NCBI GenBank assembly: GCA_024699855.1
Contig: JAMPIQ010000002.1
Span: 434,001-498,000 of the forward strand
DNA: 64,000 bases
DNA from: Aphelenchoides besseyi
Taxonomy: Eukaryota > Nematoda > Chromadorea > Rhabditida > Aphelenchoididae
Direction of reading: 5' to 3'
Shown here: positions 44,626 through 54,999 of the stretch, in pieces
How the letters are laid out: the number at the start of each line of letters is the position of its first letter
Numbering within the stretch: the stretch's first letter is position 1
The notes under the pieces: model-generated
The model's input: only the letters and a program-made list of their open reading frames with translations
Told to the model about the DNA's origin: nothing
Database searches by the model: none
Made by a program: the position numbers and the translations under genes

Positions 44626-45193
44626 CAGTTGGAAGTTGAGTTCAAAATGCTGGGATAACGAAATCCGAAAAAAACGCTGATTGAAGTTCGTAAAACCGAT
44701 GGTCAGTTAGTTGAAAGATAAGACATAGGCAGCTGGACTATTGGATTAAATTGCAGTTTTAACAGCAGACGGTCGTCGATGAATTGGTTGAGTTGCTGGG
44801 CATGTTGTTTTGGAATGTTGGGAAAGTGATTAAAAGCGACTTGATCAAAAGAACCCTTTGTTGAATGAAATAAGCAATGCGTTGAATGTAAGAAGAATTG
44901 TTTTAACGAATGAAACGAATATGTGATTAGATGAGTGTGTAAGTAGTGCCCGTCGCTACGCGGCGGGTACCTATTTGTGTGTAGCTGTTCGCAAATTAAT
45001 TCTGTTTGTCCGTCTGTTTTCATCGATCTCGGACCAACCCACAAGTGAGAACATCGATCCCACGCCGCAGCTTTCCAAACAAGCAAAGCTTATTGAACGG
45101 TCATCACGTGGGAGCTTGTAGTCGACTTTGATTTAAATTTGTATTGTAGCCGACACTCCAACCAACAAACTGTCGTATAAAGAAGCTACACGG

Positions 45194-45741
45194 ATGATTG
45201 AACTCCACACAGCAGTCATGCGGTTGTTGATTCCACTTCTTGTAGTTATTCTTCTGGTCGCTGTTCTCGCTTCGACTGGAGATGCAGCCTCGAAAGCGAA
45301 GAGCAAAGCGATGAGTTCCGGTGGAAAAGCTCCGACCGCCAAGAAACACTCGATCGGGAAGAAGTCGCGAGGAAGACGAGTGGCTCGAAATGGAAGCAAG
45401 AAACGACGAGACCCGTGTAAGAGATGTGACGAGAAGGAATCCACAAGAGACGGGTCGATCGAGTGTACCGGCATCGTGAGTTCTACTGTCGTCTAACGTT
45501 TTCAGGTCATTTTTAGAGCAAAAAAGCTGATGCTCGAAAGCACTGCAACGACTTCTTCAACAAGTCCTGTTCAACCTCTCAACCTCTGGGTATGAGCAAA
45601 GGAGTTCAAAGCAAAATGCAAAAATGTTTCCATTGTTATTGCGAGTCAGAGGAAATTCGATGTCAGGCCCTGAAAGAGCTCAGCGAGGAATGTGGAGCTC
45701 ATAGTCTGCAGCCACTTCAGCACTACAACTGCGGACATTGA
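45194..45741 (+). CDS. Basic, Cys-rich secreted protein (right copy)
   Basis: Mirror copy of 28442-28989, with the same signal peptide, basic low-complexity region, intron (GTGAGT at 45476 to TTTTTAG near 45517) and Cys-rich second exon ending QHYNCGH, TGA at 45739-45741. The first-exon translation is identical to the left copy where I compared it. Here it lies on the plus strand and starts about 190 bp from the inner arm edge. Confidence 0.65.
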
Positions 45742-45987
45742 TTTCTTAGTTTGTGAAATGAACGTGTGAATGAACGGGAATATAAGTGACTATCTATCAA
45801 CTTCTATAGCATCGATAACAACTTTGGGCGATTGACGAGCTCACTGAAAATGAAAGCAGGAACTTTTCTGAGCTCTCTGTTGGAATCTGTTTATACCGAT
45901 AACCTTAAGGTCAATCACTTTATGTATCGATGAATCGAAGATATTGATTTCCGATTGAACGAAGGTCGATTTTCTCGACTAACATAA

Positions 45988-46183
45988 TCACCAGGGTATT
46001 ATGGCGCATGGAACACAAATACCAGTTGGAAGATGGAAAATACAAAAGTAATCTGAAAACAAAACATAAGACGAGAACAACCAGAGGAAGAAGTTGCTCG
46101 GAACCAAACCGATCAGTGCTGTTCTCCTTGAGTTTCTGAGTCCAAACACCGGCAAGCAAAAGAATGCAGAAAGTGAACTTCAT
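45988..46183 (-). CDS. Small secreted peptide, GxC family (member d, right copy, motif intact)
   Basis: Mirror of 27999-28195. Exon 1 is MKFTFCILLLAGVWTQKLKE; a phase-1 donor after GATCGGTTTG and the TTTTCAG acceptor give DYFCIFHLPTGICVPCAIIP then W and TGA. With four T at the junction the exon keeps the YxC...GxCxP pattern of members a-c. Unlike members a and b it lacks the two Cys before the intron, so its fold may differ or the copy may be partial. Confidence 0.45.
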
Positions 46184-46362
46184 TTCGTTTGAAGCCCAAA
46201 GACACCAGATGGTTTATAACTCCGATTGACTTGAACAAGTCAAGTGATTGTCAACTGAATTCATTACTCAGCTCATCGACTGAATAGAATCGAATGGTTT
46301 TGGTCAAACTTCAGACAACAGAGTTTATTAGAAGCTCTACAGATCATCGTAGAAGTTGAGGA

Positions 46363-46552
46363 TTAGTCGGTGGACTCTTCTAGAGATGGACGAGCGCGTA
46401 CACAGAATCCAATAGGTGAAAACGGCGAAATGTAGCAAACGAAACCTGAAGAAGAATGAATCAAGATTGTTGTTCTTAATCTTTGGAAATTTTCTTTGAG
46501 AGAACAGAAGAAACGCAGACGATTCGGTTCATAAAAGCACAATAAAATTCAT
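46363..46552 (-). pseudogene. Small secreted peptide relic (member c, right copy)
   Basis: Mirror of 27630-27819. The last exon (FVCYISPFSPIGFCVRARPS) is kept, while the first exon meets a stop soon after MNFIVLL. The shared defect means the damage predates duplication of the arms. Confidence 0.5.
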
Positions 46553-46705
46553 TTTTGATGGTGAACATAAAGTCGAGGGATCTTTTTATGGCTATGAAGT
46601 TAATGTATTCGGACGTTTATAGCAATTGAATTTATTGTTCAAGTTCAAGTGGAAATCGATCGTGACTGGATAGTTGGCAATTTAACTGGAACTATGAAAG
46701 TCCTT

Positions 46706-46972
46706 TCAAGCTCTTGACCAAGGCCATGGAATACAGACGCCTAAGATCGGGTCTGCAGGATCGGGAAAACAGACGTAGCCTAAAATGAAGGCTTTAAAAG
46801 AACCATTTCGAGACTTGCCTTTTTCACAAGGTAGAACGATTGGAATGCAAACGGGAAGTTTGGATTCGGGGCTGAGAACCCTTTCAGTGGTCACTGCAGT
46901 CGAACTTGTCGTCTCTTCGGACTCTTGAGCCCCAACAACGACAATAAAAAGCAGACAGAAAATGAAGTTCAT
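46706..46972 (-). CDS. Small secreted peptide, GxCIP family (member b, right copy)
   Basis: Mirror of 27210-27476 with the same translation: signal peptide MNFIFCLLFIVVVGA, Ser/Thr-rich part, PVCIPIVLPCEK, and GYVCFPDPADPILGVCIPWP. The candidate GC-AG intron (GCAAGT...TTTTAG, 39 nt, stop-free) is also kept. Confidence 0.6.
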   Translation of the reverse strand: MNFIFCLLFIVVVGAQESEETTSSTAVTTERVLSPESKLPVCIPIVLPCEKGKSRNGSFKAFILGYVCFPDPADPILGVCIPWPWSRA

Positions 46973-47198
46973 TTCGTATGATAGAAGACCTTGCGAGTTT
47001 GTTTTATAGTCACGATTCGTTTTAAAAGTTTATAAGATGTCTAGTTGAATTCGTTACTCAGCTATTTAGCTGAAACAGAAACACTCAAATATTTTCGGCT
47101 TGAAACGCTGGAAACATGGAATTTGTTGCCTGGACATTCGTTTATTGTCAGATCTCGATGTTGACCAGTAGTCTCTTGTATTCAACTCTGATGCCCAT

Positions 47199-47457
47199 CT
47201 AATCATCCGGAATACAAATACCAACTAGTGGGAAATAGATGTACCAACAGTAGTAATCTAGGTAGCGATTACAGACGGTGAACTCGAGACTCACCCGGAG
47301 GACAATCCAGAATGAGCATGATGCAAATGATGTTGTTCGCCGCAGCCTCTAAACTGACGTGATTTGGAACTTTCCTACGGTTGGTGTCTTTTACGAGAGT
47401 CACCGCGTTAGAAATGACGATGAAAAGAAGAAGAATCCAGAAGACAGACATGAACAT
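47199..47457 (-). CDS. Small secreted peptide, GxCIP family (member a, right copy)
   Basis: Mirror of 26725-26983: signal peptide exon ending LILDCPPG, a GTGAGT...CCTAG intron, and DYYCWYIYFPLVGICIPDD. No difference from the left copy was seen in the coding part. Confidence 0.6.
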
Positions 47458-48014
47458 TGTAGCCAACAGAAGCGATCTCTCTGATTCGAAAGCTTTTATA
47501 CTCTCGGTTTATGGTCTTTTAATTACGAGCTAAATTCTTCGCATCGGGATTCAGATCGTTGATTTTATAGCTTGGTTTCCAGCTTATTTGTATAGCAACA
47601 ATACTCACGAGGTTCATTGCAGTCAAGTCACAAATTCATCGATTAACAAGTTGGCTGTTGAGCTCCTCGTCGGGAGAAAGAGCGTTGAACTCATTTGCGT
47701 TTGGTGAAATCGAATTCGGAAGAATCAACGATTCACGATGCGGCGAACTTGTACAGTCACAATTCAGCTGTGATACCCGAGTTTCCGAATTGCAATTAGA
47801 AAGCAAAAGTTGGTTTCTTATCAGAAAATAAGCCTATGAAAGATCGTCATTTGGCTTGAATTGAGCAACAGACTCAAGTGAGCAGAAACTGGTCAACTTT
47901 GCGCTGCTTCCAGAACGCGAATATAAAGAGTTTATTGCTCGATATAGCTCAAAACATTCTCACAAATCATCTCGTTACTCATAAACAAATGAAAGATTGT
48001 TGATGAAGAAGAGC

Positions 48015-48370
48015 TTATTTTCGCACATGATAATATGTTGTCCAATCAACGTTGAATCGGTTGTTTAGGCATCTCCAACAAGTCCTTGGACACCTGGAAG
48101 GTTCACAGTCAACTCGTAATCCAGTATCGTCTTATTACTTGTAAGTCATGTACGTTTTCAACTCCTCTTTGTTGCACCAACTAACCACTAAAGGGCAAAC
48201 AGTTCTGCCGTCCCATCTAGTTGTGTCCTTGCACTCAATTGATCTTAAACACAAGATGAGAGCTTGAGAGAAAACTTACTGTTGACAGCGGGAATAAATT
48301 TTTTTCTCGTTTGTCCCCAAACAATCATAAAGCAAATCCAGAGAAGTGAAACAAAGAAAATAAACTTCAT
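48015..48370 (-). CDS. Secreted ShK-domain peptide; C-terminus supplied by the inverted repeat
   Basis: Start at 48370: MKFIFFVSLLWICFMIVWGQ (signal peptide), then TRKKFIPAVN. After an intron (donor tentative, GTTTTC; acceptor TTTAAG) comes SIECKDTTRWDGRTVCPLVV, SWCNKEELKTYMTYK. A clear intron (GTAATA...TTCCAG) follows, then CPRTCWRC. The six Cys follow the ShK spacing with the CxxTCxxC end. ShK domains are common in secreted nematode proteins; some block potassium channels and others are modules of enzymes. The tail LNNRFNVDWTTYYHVRK before TAA (48015-48017) is mostly encoded inside the repeat arm (up to 48053), so the original 3' end may have been replaced by the rearrangement. Confidence 0.65.
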
Positions 48371-48662
48371 TTTGCTTTAAAGTTGCAATTCAAAGTTCTT
48401 TTTATATCCATTAATAAGGTTTATGAACAGTTTAAAATTGTTGACTCAACTGTCAGAGACTTACAATTCGAGTTGTTTCGAAAGTCATTGAGATCAAACA
48501 AACACCATAGAGTTTATGCAATGTGGATTTATTTCCGCTTTCGAATTGAAAGTCACAATTTCTATAGTGATCATGAGTAAGCGACCGCCGAATTTCGACT
48601 CATCGAAATGATTGTTTTCGAACGGAAGAATTCGAATTGTTTCAAACAGAAGACCTCCGCTT

Positions 48663-49725
48663 ATGAAGATGTGTAAACACAAGTGGATGATCGAGGGCAC
48701 AAGAACGTGGTCGGTTTTCGAACCTGTGGAGTTTTGGACGACTTTCGATCAGATCCCGACCAGCGACTTCTTCGAGTTTTCGTTCATTCCGAAGGCCCAG
48801 TTTCGATTCGCTCTGAAGTCGCACGTCAACTCGGTGCTAACCGTTTGTTTGTTGTGTGATGGCGAGATCGAAGTCGAGGATTTCGAGTTCTTTCTGTGGG
48901 TCAAACAAAATGATCTCATCTGTGGATCTAAAGGTAAGTAGTGGATCGATTGATACTAACGAATGTGTTTAGAGAGACCGATTGAGGTTCACAGAGGACT
49001 GAACTTTCGACGATACTCAAACGATTTGATCCAAATGTTCTGCAAAGTCGTAACCAAGAAATGTCACTTCTGTGCTCCGGTTGGATGTCTGGAAACGAAC
49101 TCTCTTTCTCAAACCACCACTCTAGCAGTCGAAGGAGATCCATCGTTGGACTCCAAAATTCTGTGGAAACTGCAGAAGGAAAACAAACTCACGGACTTTT
49201 GTTTGAAAGCAAGTGAAACAAGGATTATGGTCCACAGGAATGTTTTGGCCATAAGATCGAAGTTCTTTGCTCGTTGGTTTGAAGAGAATCCCGAAAAACG
49301 AGAGTACTCACTTGAGAACACGAGTTCCGAAGCCGCGAAGTCACTGGTTGATTTCGTTTATTTGGGACAAACTCTCAACTCCGATCGATTGTCCGAAGAG
49401 CAGTTCGAAAAGATCTACGAGCTTTCGGTTCGATTCTCGATTTCCAGACTACACGTAAGATCCCTCGTTTGTGGTCGTAATCGGAAATCTTCAGAGACAT
49501 TTTTTGGAGGTGATCAAACGTCAACTTTCGATGAACAATGCGGCCGATCTTTTGGTTTTGGCGGTCGGGAACGACGACAAACAGTTGATCGAGATGGTCG
49601 TTGAGTTCGCGGAGAAGAGCGGCGGCAAAGGAGAACTTCTGTTGTCTGATTTGTTTATGGAACTGCTCACAAAAGACCTTAAATTCTACAAAAAGATTGT
49701 TGAATGTCTGCGGTCTCGACAATAA
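48663..49725 (+). CDS. MATH-BTB protein
   Basis: From the ATG at 48663 (MKMCKHKWMIEGTRTWSVFE) a MATH-like domain runs through FEFSFIPKAQFRFALKSHVN and FEFFLWVKQNDLICGSK to a GTAAGT donor. The next exon has RPIEVHRGLNFRRYSNDLIQ, a Cys pair (KKCHFCAPVGC) and then a BTB: LTDFCLKASETRIMVHRNVL, AIRSKFFARWFEENPEKREY, AAKSLVDFVYLGQTLNSDRL. After an intron (GTAAGA...CTTCAG) comes the tail HFLEVIKRQLSMNNAADLLV...LLTKDLKFYKKIVECLRSRQ. The frame is open upstream to 48612, so an upstream exon may exist. Likely a Cullin-3 adaptor by family. Its tail and Cys pair are shared with the coiled-coil gene at 39279-40461. Confidence 0.75.
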
Positions 49726-49879
49726 ACGTTTTGTGAGGAGATACTGGGGAGTAGGAGTGTAGTGCCGACGCTTAGCGATCGATCGAGACGAGTTTCGTTC
49801 ACTCGAGTGTTTCCTTCTTTTTGCTTTGCAGTCGGAGATGCCGATCGATGTTCTGTAAAGTTTTGAGTCCTTTACTTAA

Positions 49880-50318
49880 AAATTAAATCGAACGATCCAG
49901 TTATGCGGTTTATTGTAGCTACTAGTTTACCAACAATTAAAGCGGGAAGGAATCCGACTCGTTGCAAGGAGCGGATTGAGGAGTGATCGGGACACGACCA
50001 CTCGAAAGCTTCCCTTCGAGTAGGCGGGTCTCCCATAAACAAATTTCTTACGGGTCTAGAGATCCGTACAGTTCGATGCCAACTTTTGCTTTCTTTGCGA
50101 TTGTCGTGCTTCTGCTCGAAGATGCGCGATATCGTAAAAAAGATCCAATTCCACACATCGATGAGCAAACACTTTGACAGCACCGACATTTTTCTGGAAC
50201 GACAAAGCAAACGGATGGCTATCGGCAATGTGTACAAGTTCAGTCCAAACCAAATCCAATACTGAATCCACTCGGAAGTGTTGCGAAGATGAATTTGATC
50301 GTCCATTTCCATAAAACA
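49880..50318 (-). pseudogene. Membrane-protein fragment, chemoreceptor-like
   Basis: From MDDQIHLRNTSEWIQYWIWF the frame contains two membrane-like segments (WIWFGLNLYTLPIAIRLLCR and CLLIDVWNWIFFTISRIF), then a polar stretch without further helices. It resembles the N-terminal part of a nematode serpentine receptor, but no later TM exons are seen before 49880. Assignment is weak. Confidence 0.3.
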
Positions 50319-50600
50319 ATCACACAACAGAATCCAATTCTTAGGGTTCTGTTAAAGAAGCCGATTGGTTTCTACAAAGTTCTTTTCGCCAAAATGAGAT
50401 TAGTGACTGGAACACAAAGAAACTCGTTGACTACAAATACGTGAAAAGTTCCAGGTGGTCGAGGAAGATAATCGAATTTGCGATATGTCAGTCCATGTTT
50501 CTGTGTCAATTCCCGAATCATATTAATCAATTGATTGACTTGCTTTCGCACTTAAATTCTTTCTAAATCACTATTCGACACAAACTACTGACTATCAGCA

Positions 50601-51112
50601 CTAACTCGGTTTATTTTTTGTGTTATTTGATAGCAACTTTTTACAGAAACAAAATGGATGCGAATGTACACAAAGCGATTGATCTCTGTAGTTATTGACC
50701 CGACGAATGTGCTCCAACGTCAACGTTGTGCTGTTCGTCCTGTCCATCTAAGTGGGTTTGAAGCCATCAAGGATCATCGCATCATATACTTACCTTTGCA
50801 TATCCTTCAAACAATCCATTACCCGGTTGTGTGTGAAAGTAGAAACGCAAAATGCGATCATCCGTTTGTTCACTTGTCGATCTAACGCTGAGATCCGGAT
50901 AATCGGCAAACAGCCTCTCAATCCCCGATTTCGATGCATTCGATGCTAACTCGAGAGGTGAAACGCAGTTTTGTTGCAACAAACGCGAATTGGCGATTTC
51001 GTTGTTAATCAAATTCAACGTCAATTTACTTAAGTCGCTGTAGAGTTGAGTGTCATTCAACGACATCGAATTAACTCCACAAGCACACGATTTCAACGGG
51101 ATTCCAAGCGAA
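50601..51112 (-). pseudogene. C-terminal fragment of a DUF229 (sulfatase-like) protein
   Basis: Minus-strand exon reading RTCHSLGIPLKSCACGVNSM, then LYSDLSKLTLNLINNEIANS, SIERLFADYPDLSVRST-like text and RFYFHTQPGNGLFEGYAK. A GTAAGT...CACTTAG intron follows, then TLEHIRRVNNYRDQSLCVHS and HPFCFCKKLL, stop at 50601-50603. The CxC close and RxxNYxxQ pattern fit the C-terminal part of nematode DUF229 proteins. Upstream, where the catalytic part should be, the sequence becomes the Ty3-type retroelement at about 51113. Only about 150 residues remain, so the gene is truncated. Confidence 0.6.
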
Positions 51113-53125
51113 TGACATGTCCGTGGAGTTGACAGCGAACGAAACAAACTCGATCCACGTCAACAGCTGATTGTGGCGGCAGACGCCAGCCCAACGGGAA
51201 TGGGCGGTGTTTTGCTTCAACGCTACGCTGACGGTTCGATTAAGGCGGTAATGCACATGTCGAAGGCTTTCTCGGAAACTCAACGCCGGTATTCACAAAT
51301 CGAAAAAGAAGCACTCGCTCTAGTCACAGCTATCGAACGCTTCCACAGGTTTGTGTACGGACGAAAATTCATTTTGCAGACCGACCACCGTCCCCTTCTC
51401 ACTCTCTTTAACGTCGAGAACACCAAAGGCCTCGAGAGCCGAACGGCCAGTCGCCTCGCCCGCTGGGCTCTACGTCTCTTGGGCTACGACTTCGACATCG
51501 AGTATGTCAAGACGAACGAATTCGGTTACGCGGATGCTCTCTCGCGCCTCATCAACGAACAACGCGATGCTAATGACTCTGATCTCGAAGTCGTCCTGCG
51601 CCAATTGTCGGCCGAAGAAGATGAAATCACGATCCTACTCACGGAAGCCACCAGCATCTTTGCGAATGCGGTAAGCATTGAGAAACTAATGGAAATTACT
51701 TCCAGGGATCCCGTTCTCTCCGTCGTCCTCCAACGTCTTTCGACTTCGTGGACACCGAGTGATGCACACGATCCGCTACTCGCACCATTCTATCGAATCC
51801 GCGAACGACTCATGGTCCTCAAAGACATCGTACTCTTCGATGAACGTGTCGTCATACCGACCGACTTGCGTCCCAAACTGCTTCAATTGATCCATGATGG
51901 TCATCCGGGAATCCGCCGAGCAAAGCAACTTGCACGAATGCACGTCTATTGGCCGAATATGGGAAACGACATTGAAAGAACTGTTCGTGAATGTACTGAA
52001 TGTGCCATCAAAGCGCCAGCACCTCGAAAAGCGCCACTTCAGCCTTGGCCCGAGACTCAAATTCCAATGGATCGGCTTCACGTGGATTTTGCGGGACCAC
52101 TGAACAATTCGTTCATTCTCGTTCTCGTCGACTCAGCGACAAACTTCATCTGGGCTCGTTCAATGAAGAAGATCACTTCAGAAGCTACTGCAAAAGTTCT
52201 CTCCTCCATTTTTTTCAATTCGGTTGTCCCACAACTCTTGTATCCGACAATGGTCCTCAATTTGCCAGTGAAGAGTTTGCCACTTTTTGTTCCTCCTTCC
52301 TAATCACCCACCTCCGCTCTCCCGCGTATTGTCCGCAATCTAATGGTCGAGCCGAACGAGCGGTCGCCCTGGTAAAGGCGGCGGTCATGAAAACGGGAGG
52401 AGGGTTGGGAGCTCTCGACTCTCTTCTCTTCAAACTCAACACTCAACCATCAGATTCGGTTCCGAACCACGAATCTCCTGCGGCCGCGTTCTTCAAGCGC
52501 CCAATCCGCACGGCTCTCTCCGCTCTCAAACCACACAACTCCCGTCGGCCGTCCACGAATCGCGGTGCTCCAGGAAAGCCAAAGAAGAAGAAGACAAACG
52601 CCCAACGCCAATTTGATCGACATCACGGAGCCAAACTACGATTATTCTCCACGGGCGATCCCGTCTACGTGCAACTCAACCCAAAGCATCGACTCCCGGG
52701 CGTCATTAAGAAATGCATCGGAAATCGACTCGTCATCATCGAAACTGCTGCCGGCGAGATTACTCGGCACATCAATCAACTCCACCGACGATCATCAACG
52801 TCATCGACTCTCAACTACGACCACTGAGAGCTCCGAGCCTTCCAACGTCGATTGGCTGTCGTTTAACCGCCGCATCCCTCGATCGGCCGCCGTCTCTCAA
52901 TTTCTTTTTCTATTGTTTAACTCTCCAGGGAATCGTCATCTATTCAGGGGAGGAATGTTCGGTCCCCAAGCTTCTTACGTGTAACACCAGAATGCCAACG
53001 TCTCTCTCTCTGAGGATTGTTTCGGTCCGATCTTTGTTTTTGTTTTTTTTTGTTTTAATCCTGTTCCCCGTACCCCTGACGAATAAACGCCTTCTCGTAA
53101 ATTGTCTACGTATCTGGAACTAAAC
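51113..53125 (+). mobile_element. Ty3-type LTR retroelement remnant (RNase H and integrase)
   Basis: Coding begins abruptly inside the RT-RNase H region: QLIVAADASPTGMGGVLLQR, HMSKAFSETQRRYSQIEKEA, FILQTDHRPLLTLF, LGYDFDIEYVKTNEFGYADA. Then the integrase: a zinc-binding HHCC region (HDGHPGIRRAKQLARMHVYW, CTECAIKA), the first catalytic block DRLHVDFAGPLNN, and in another frame VSDNGPQF, then SPAYCPQSNGRAERAV and a C-terminal basic part. The frame change lies at a T-run near 52210. Gag, protease and RT are missing at the 5' side, where it abuts the DUF229 fragment. An AATAAA lies at about 53080 and coding ends about 52827. No LTR pair seen. Inactive copy. Confidence 0.8.
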
Positions 53126-53403
53126 AAGATTCTTGATCATGTATTTGGTTTTGTCCATTTTTGATAGTTAAGAAATATTTCTTTTTAGTGCTGTTTAGAA
53201 GTTGGAAAGCTCCTTAAATAGTTTGAGTGAGACACCAATAATCTCAATGATCTCCGAGCAGGTTGAGAACAAAGCGACTCATAACTTCGAGTCATGGTGT
53301 CTGTGGGCTTTGCTTTGCGATTATGTGGTGGTCAACAATACGTGTAGACTCGTAATTGTTGAACGACGTTAAAATCTTCTCGAATTCGTTCACATAAATC
53401 AGT
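53126..53403. other. Intergenic, no gene seen
   Basis: Spacer between the retroelement and a small membrane-protein gene. No feature recognised. Confidence 0.3.
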
Positions 53404-53717
53404 TTATTTGTGCCATTTGAAAAAGACAATCGAAGCGATAGAAGACGATAAACTCAAGCAGAGAACGAGAACCATTGGAACAACAACGAAGATCAAAATG
53501 AAAGCCTGAAGAAGAGTGGGATTTGTGAGTTGAGAACTCACGCCAATGGTAAAACCGTACACCAAGTCCTCGTCCAATTTCGTGTTTGAGATCACGACCA
53601 AAGTGCCGTTGTTTTCGACAGAAACTGAAAAAGCAATAAGAACAAGAAGAGAAGGAACTTACGGTCCCCGGAATCGTAGTCGTCGGCATGAACCAGCGGA
53701 ATCAGAAAGAAGAACAT
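53404..53717 (-). CDS. Very small type I membrane protein
   Basis: Three exons give about 79 residues. MFFFLIPLVHADDYDSGD (short signal peptide; start 53717) is followed by an intron, LSVENNGTLVVISNTKLDED (one N-glycosylation site), a second intron after YGFTIG, then a single helix AFILIFVVVPMVLVLCLSLS and a short end FFKWHK, stop 53404-53406. Introns are about 38 and 36 nt with good borders. Family not recognised. The exon phases make chance unlikely. Confidence 0.55.
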
Positions 53718-53719
53718 TT

Positions 53720-54306
53720 TCCAGAGCAACCGATTCAATCAGTCGAATTGAACGAATGAACTTCAATTAATGAAATCGGGTCCAACCATCACTTCAAGTA
53801 TTCGTACGCTAATCAACAATCGCAAACAACTGATCGACGAGACGAGTATAACCACTTCTTAAGAACTTTAGCATCGGAATCTTCGGTCCATCTTATTCGC
53901 TCATCAATGACACTAAGCTCCAGATCCTCTGTGATCTGAAGAGAAATAAGAACACTCAGGAGTTCAATTATCAGTCGCCATCCGAAGCGCTAAAGCATTT
54001 GAGACGCCAATTCATTTCGAGTCTAAAAAGCAATGAAAAGAAGAGAATGGAAACTCACGTTGCGACCACTTCAACTCTACAGACCTCCGACTGAATTTTG
54101 ACGACATTCTGAGCTCAAAACTTGACTAACAAACTGAAATGGACGAGAAAAAGAAGCGAACTTGATCACAAAAACCAATGAAAATCGAACGCCAATATCG
54201 ACGGCAACTTTTGACGCGTTTGAGCCACTTGTTTCGTTCAGTTCTTCAGCTTTTTCGCTTATTTTCCTAACTGAAAACCATTGATTCGTTCGCTTGTTAC
54301 TTGGAG
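53720..54306. other. Intergenic, no gene seen
   Basis: Contains the divergent promoter region of the small membrane protein (left) and FAHD1 (right). I recognise no exon here. Confidence 0.3.
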
Positions 54307-54996
54307 ATGTCGGCCGTAAATTTGTTCGATTTCCGACATCTGGCGCGCAAAATTGTCTGCGTCGGCCGCAACTACCGAGATCACGCTCTGGAGCTGAAGA
54401 ATCCGCTGCCAAAGAAGCCGATGCTCTTCGTGAAGACGTCGAACGCATTCATTTCTGATGGCGGAAAGATTCGCATTCCATCGGGTTGCAGAGAAATGCA
54501 CCAGGAAGTGGAGTTGGGGGTCGTCATCGGTGAGTTCTCGTTTTTGATTGGTCTTCATTGTTCTTCAGGAAAAACAGCTTCTCGGGTTTCCAAGGCACAA
54601 GCCATGGATTACGTTGGTGGCTACACCGTCGCGTTGGACATGACGGCAAGAGATCTGCAGAATGAACTTAAAGCCGAAGGTCATCCCTGGTTTCTTGCCA
54701 AGTCCTTCGACACTTCGTGTCCGGTGGCCGCCTTTGTTCCGAAAGAGAAGGTTGATAATCCACATCAACTCGAACTCCTCTGCAAAGTGAATGGAGAAGT
54801 GAGGCAGAAGGATAGAACCGACAAAATGATTTTCGACATCCCGACACTCATCGAATTCACGACTCGAAATGTGACCTTGGAGGTCGGTGATTTGCTGCTC
54901 ACTGGAACACCCGCTGGAGTGGGACCTTGCAAGTCGGGAGATCGAATCGACATCTCGTTGTCCGACTTGGCCAAAGCGACTTTCTCTGTTGAATGA
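54307..54996 (+). CDS. fahd-1: Fumarylacetoacetate hydrolase domain protein 1 (oxaloacetate decarboxylase/acylpyruvase)
   Basis: Mitochondrial or cytosolic FAHD1-type enzyme. Animal orthologues hydrolyse acylpyruvates and decarboxylate oxaloacetate using a divalent metal. The start at 54307 gives MSAVNLFDFRHLARKIVCVG. Family blocks: VGRNYRDHALELKNPLPKKP, LFVKTSNAFI, MHQEVELGVVIG (metal-binding acidic residues), a single 40-nt intron at 54532, then GKTASRVSKAQAMDYVGGYT, LDMTARDLQNELKAEGHPWF, LAKSFDTSCPVAAFV and LEVGDLLLTGTPAGVGPCKS. It ends LAKATFSVE, TGA at 54994-54996. Length about 217 aa, normal for the family. An AATAAA follows at about 55010. Intact. Confidence 0.95.
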   Translation: MSAVNLFDFRHLARKIVCVGRNYRDHALELKNPLPKKPMLFVKTSNAFISDGGKIRIPSGCREMHQEVELGVVIGEFSFLIGLHCSSGKTASRVSKAQAMDYVGGYTVALDMTARDLQNELKAEGHPWFLAKSFDTSCPVAAFVPKEKVDNPHQLELLCKVNGEVRQKDRTDKMIFDIPTLIEFTTRNVTLEVGDLLLTGTPAGVGPCKSGDRIDISLSDLAKATFSVE

Positions 54997-54999
54997 AGT

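Larger units (their letters stand above)
40612..45002. repeat. 0.9-kb dispersed repeat, copy B, split by insertions
   Basis: Same repeat as 57697-58600. It starts CGAACGCGTCCGCTTTTATTTT (about 40612) and its last shared part runs through TGAATGAAATAAGCAATGCG to the terminal hairpin CCCGTCGCTACGCGGCGGG (44950-44968). Two insertions interrupt it: about 185 bp at 40787-40972 (GC-rich then T-rich, ending with an AATAAA) and the 3.3-kb LINE at about 41308-44625. Its right end lies within about 35 bp of the inner edge of the right inverted-repeat arm. Confidence 0.75.
45003..48053. repeat. Right arm of the 3.05-kb inverted repeat
   Basis: Reverse complement of 26129-29180, one base shorter overall. 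The inner edge (45003) begins TGTTTGTCCG; the outer edge (48053) ends CAATCAACGTT, beyond which sequence is unrelated to the left flank. The outermost 39 bp supply the last codons and stop of the ShK gene at 48015-48370. Confidence 0.92.

Noticed and set aside
26129..48053. The inverted arms as terminal repeats of one giant transposon
   Set aside because: The arms carry ordinary small genes, no transposase in the spacer relates to them, and no target duplication is visible at the outer edges (26129 and 48053).
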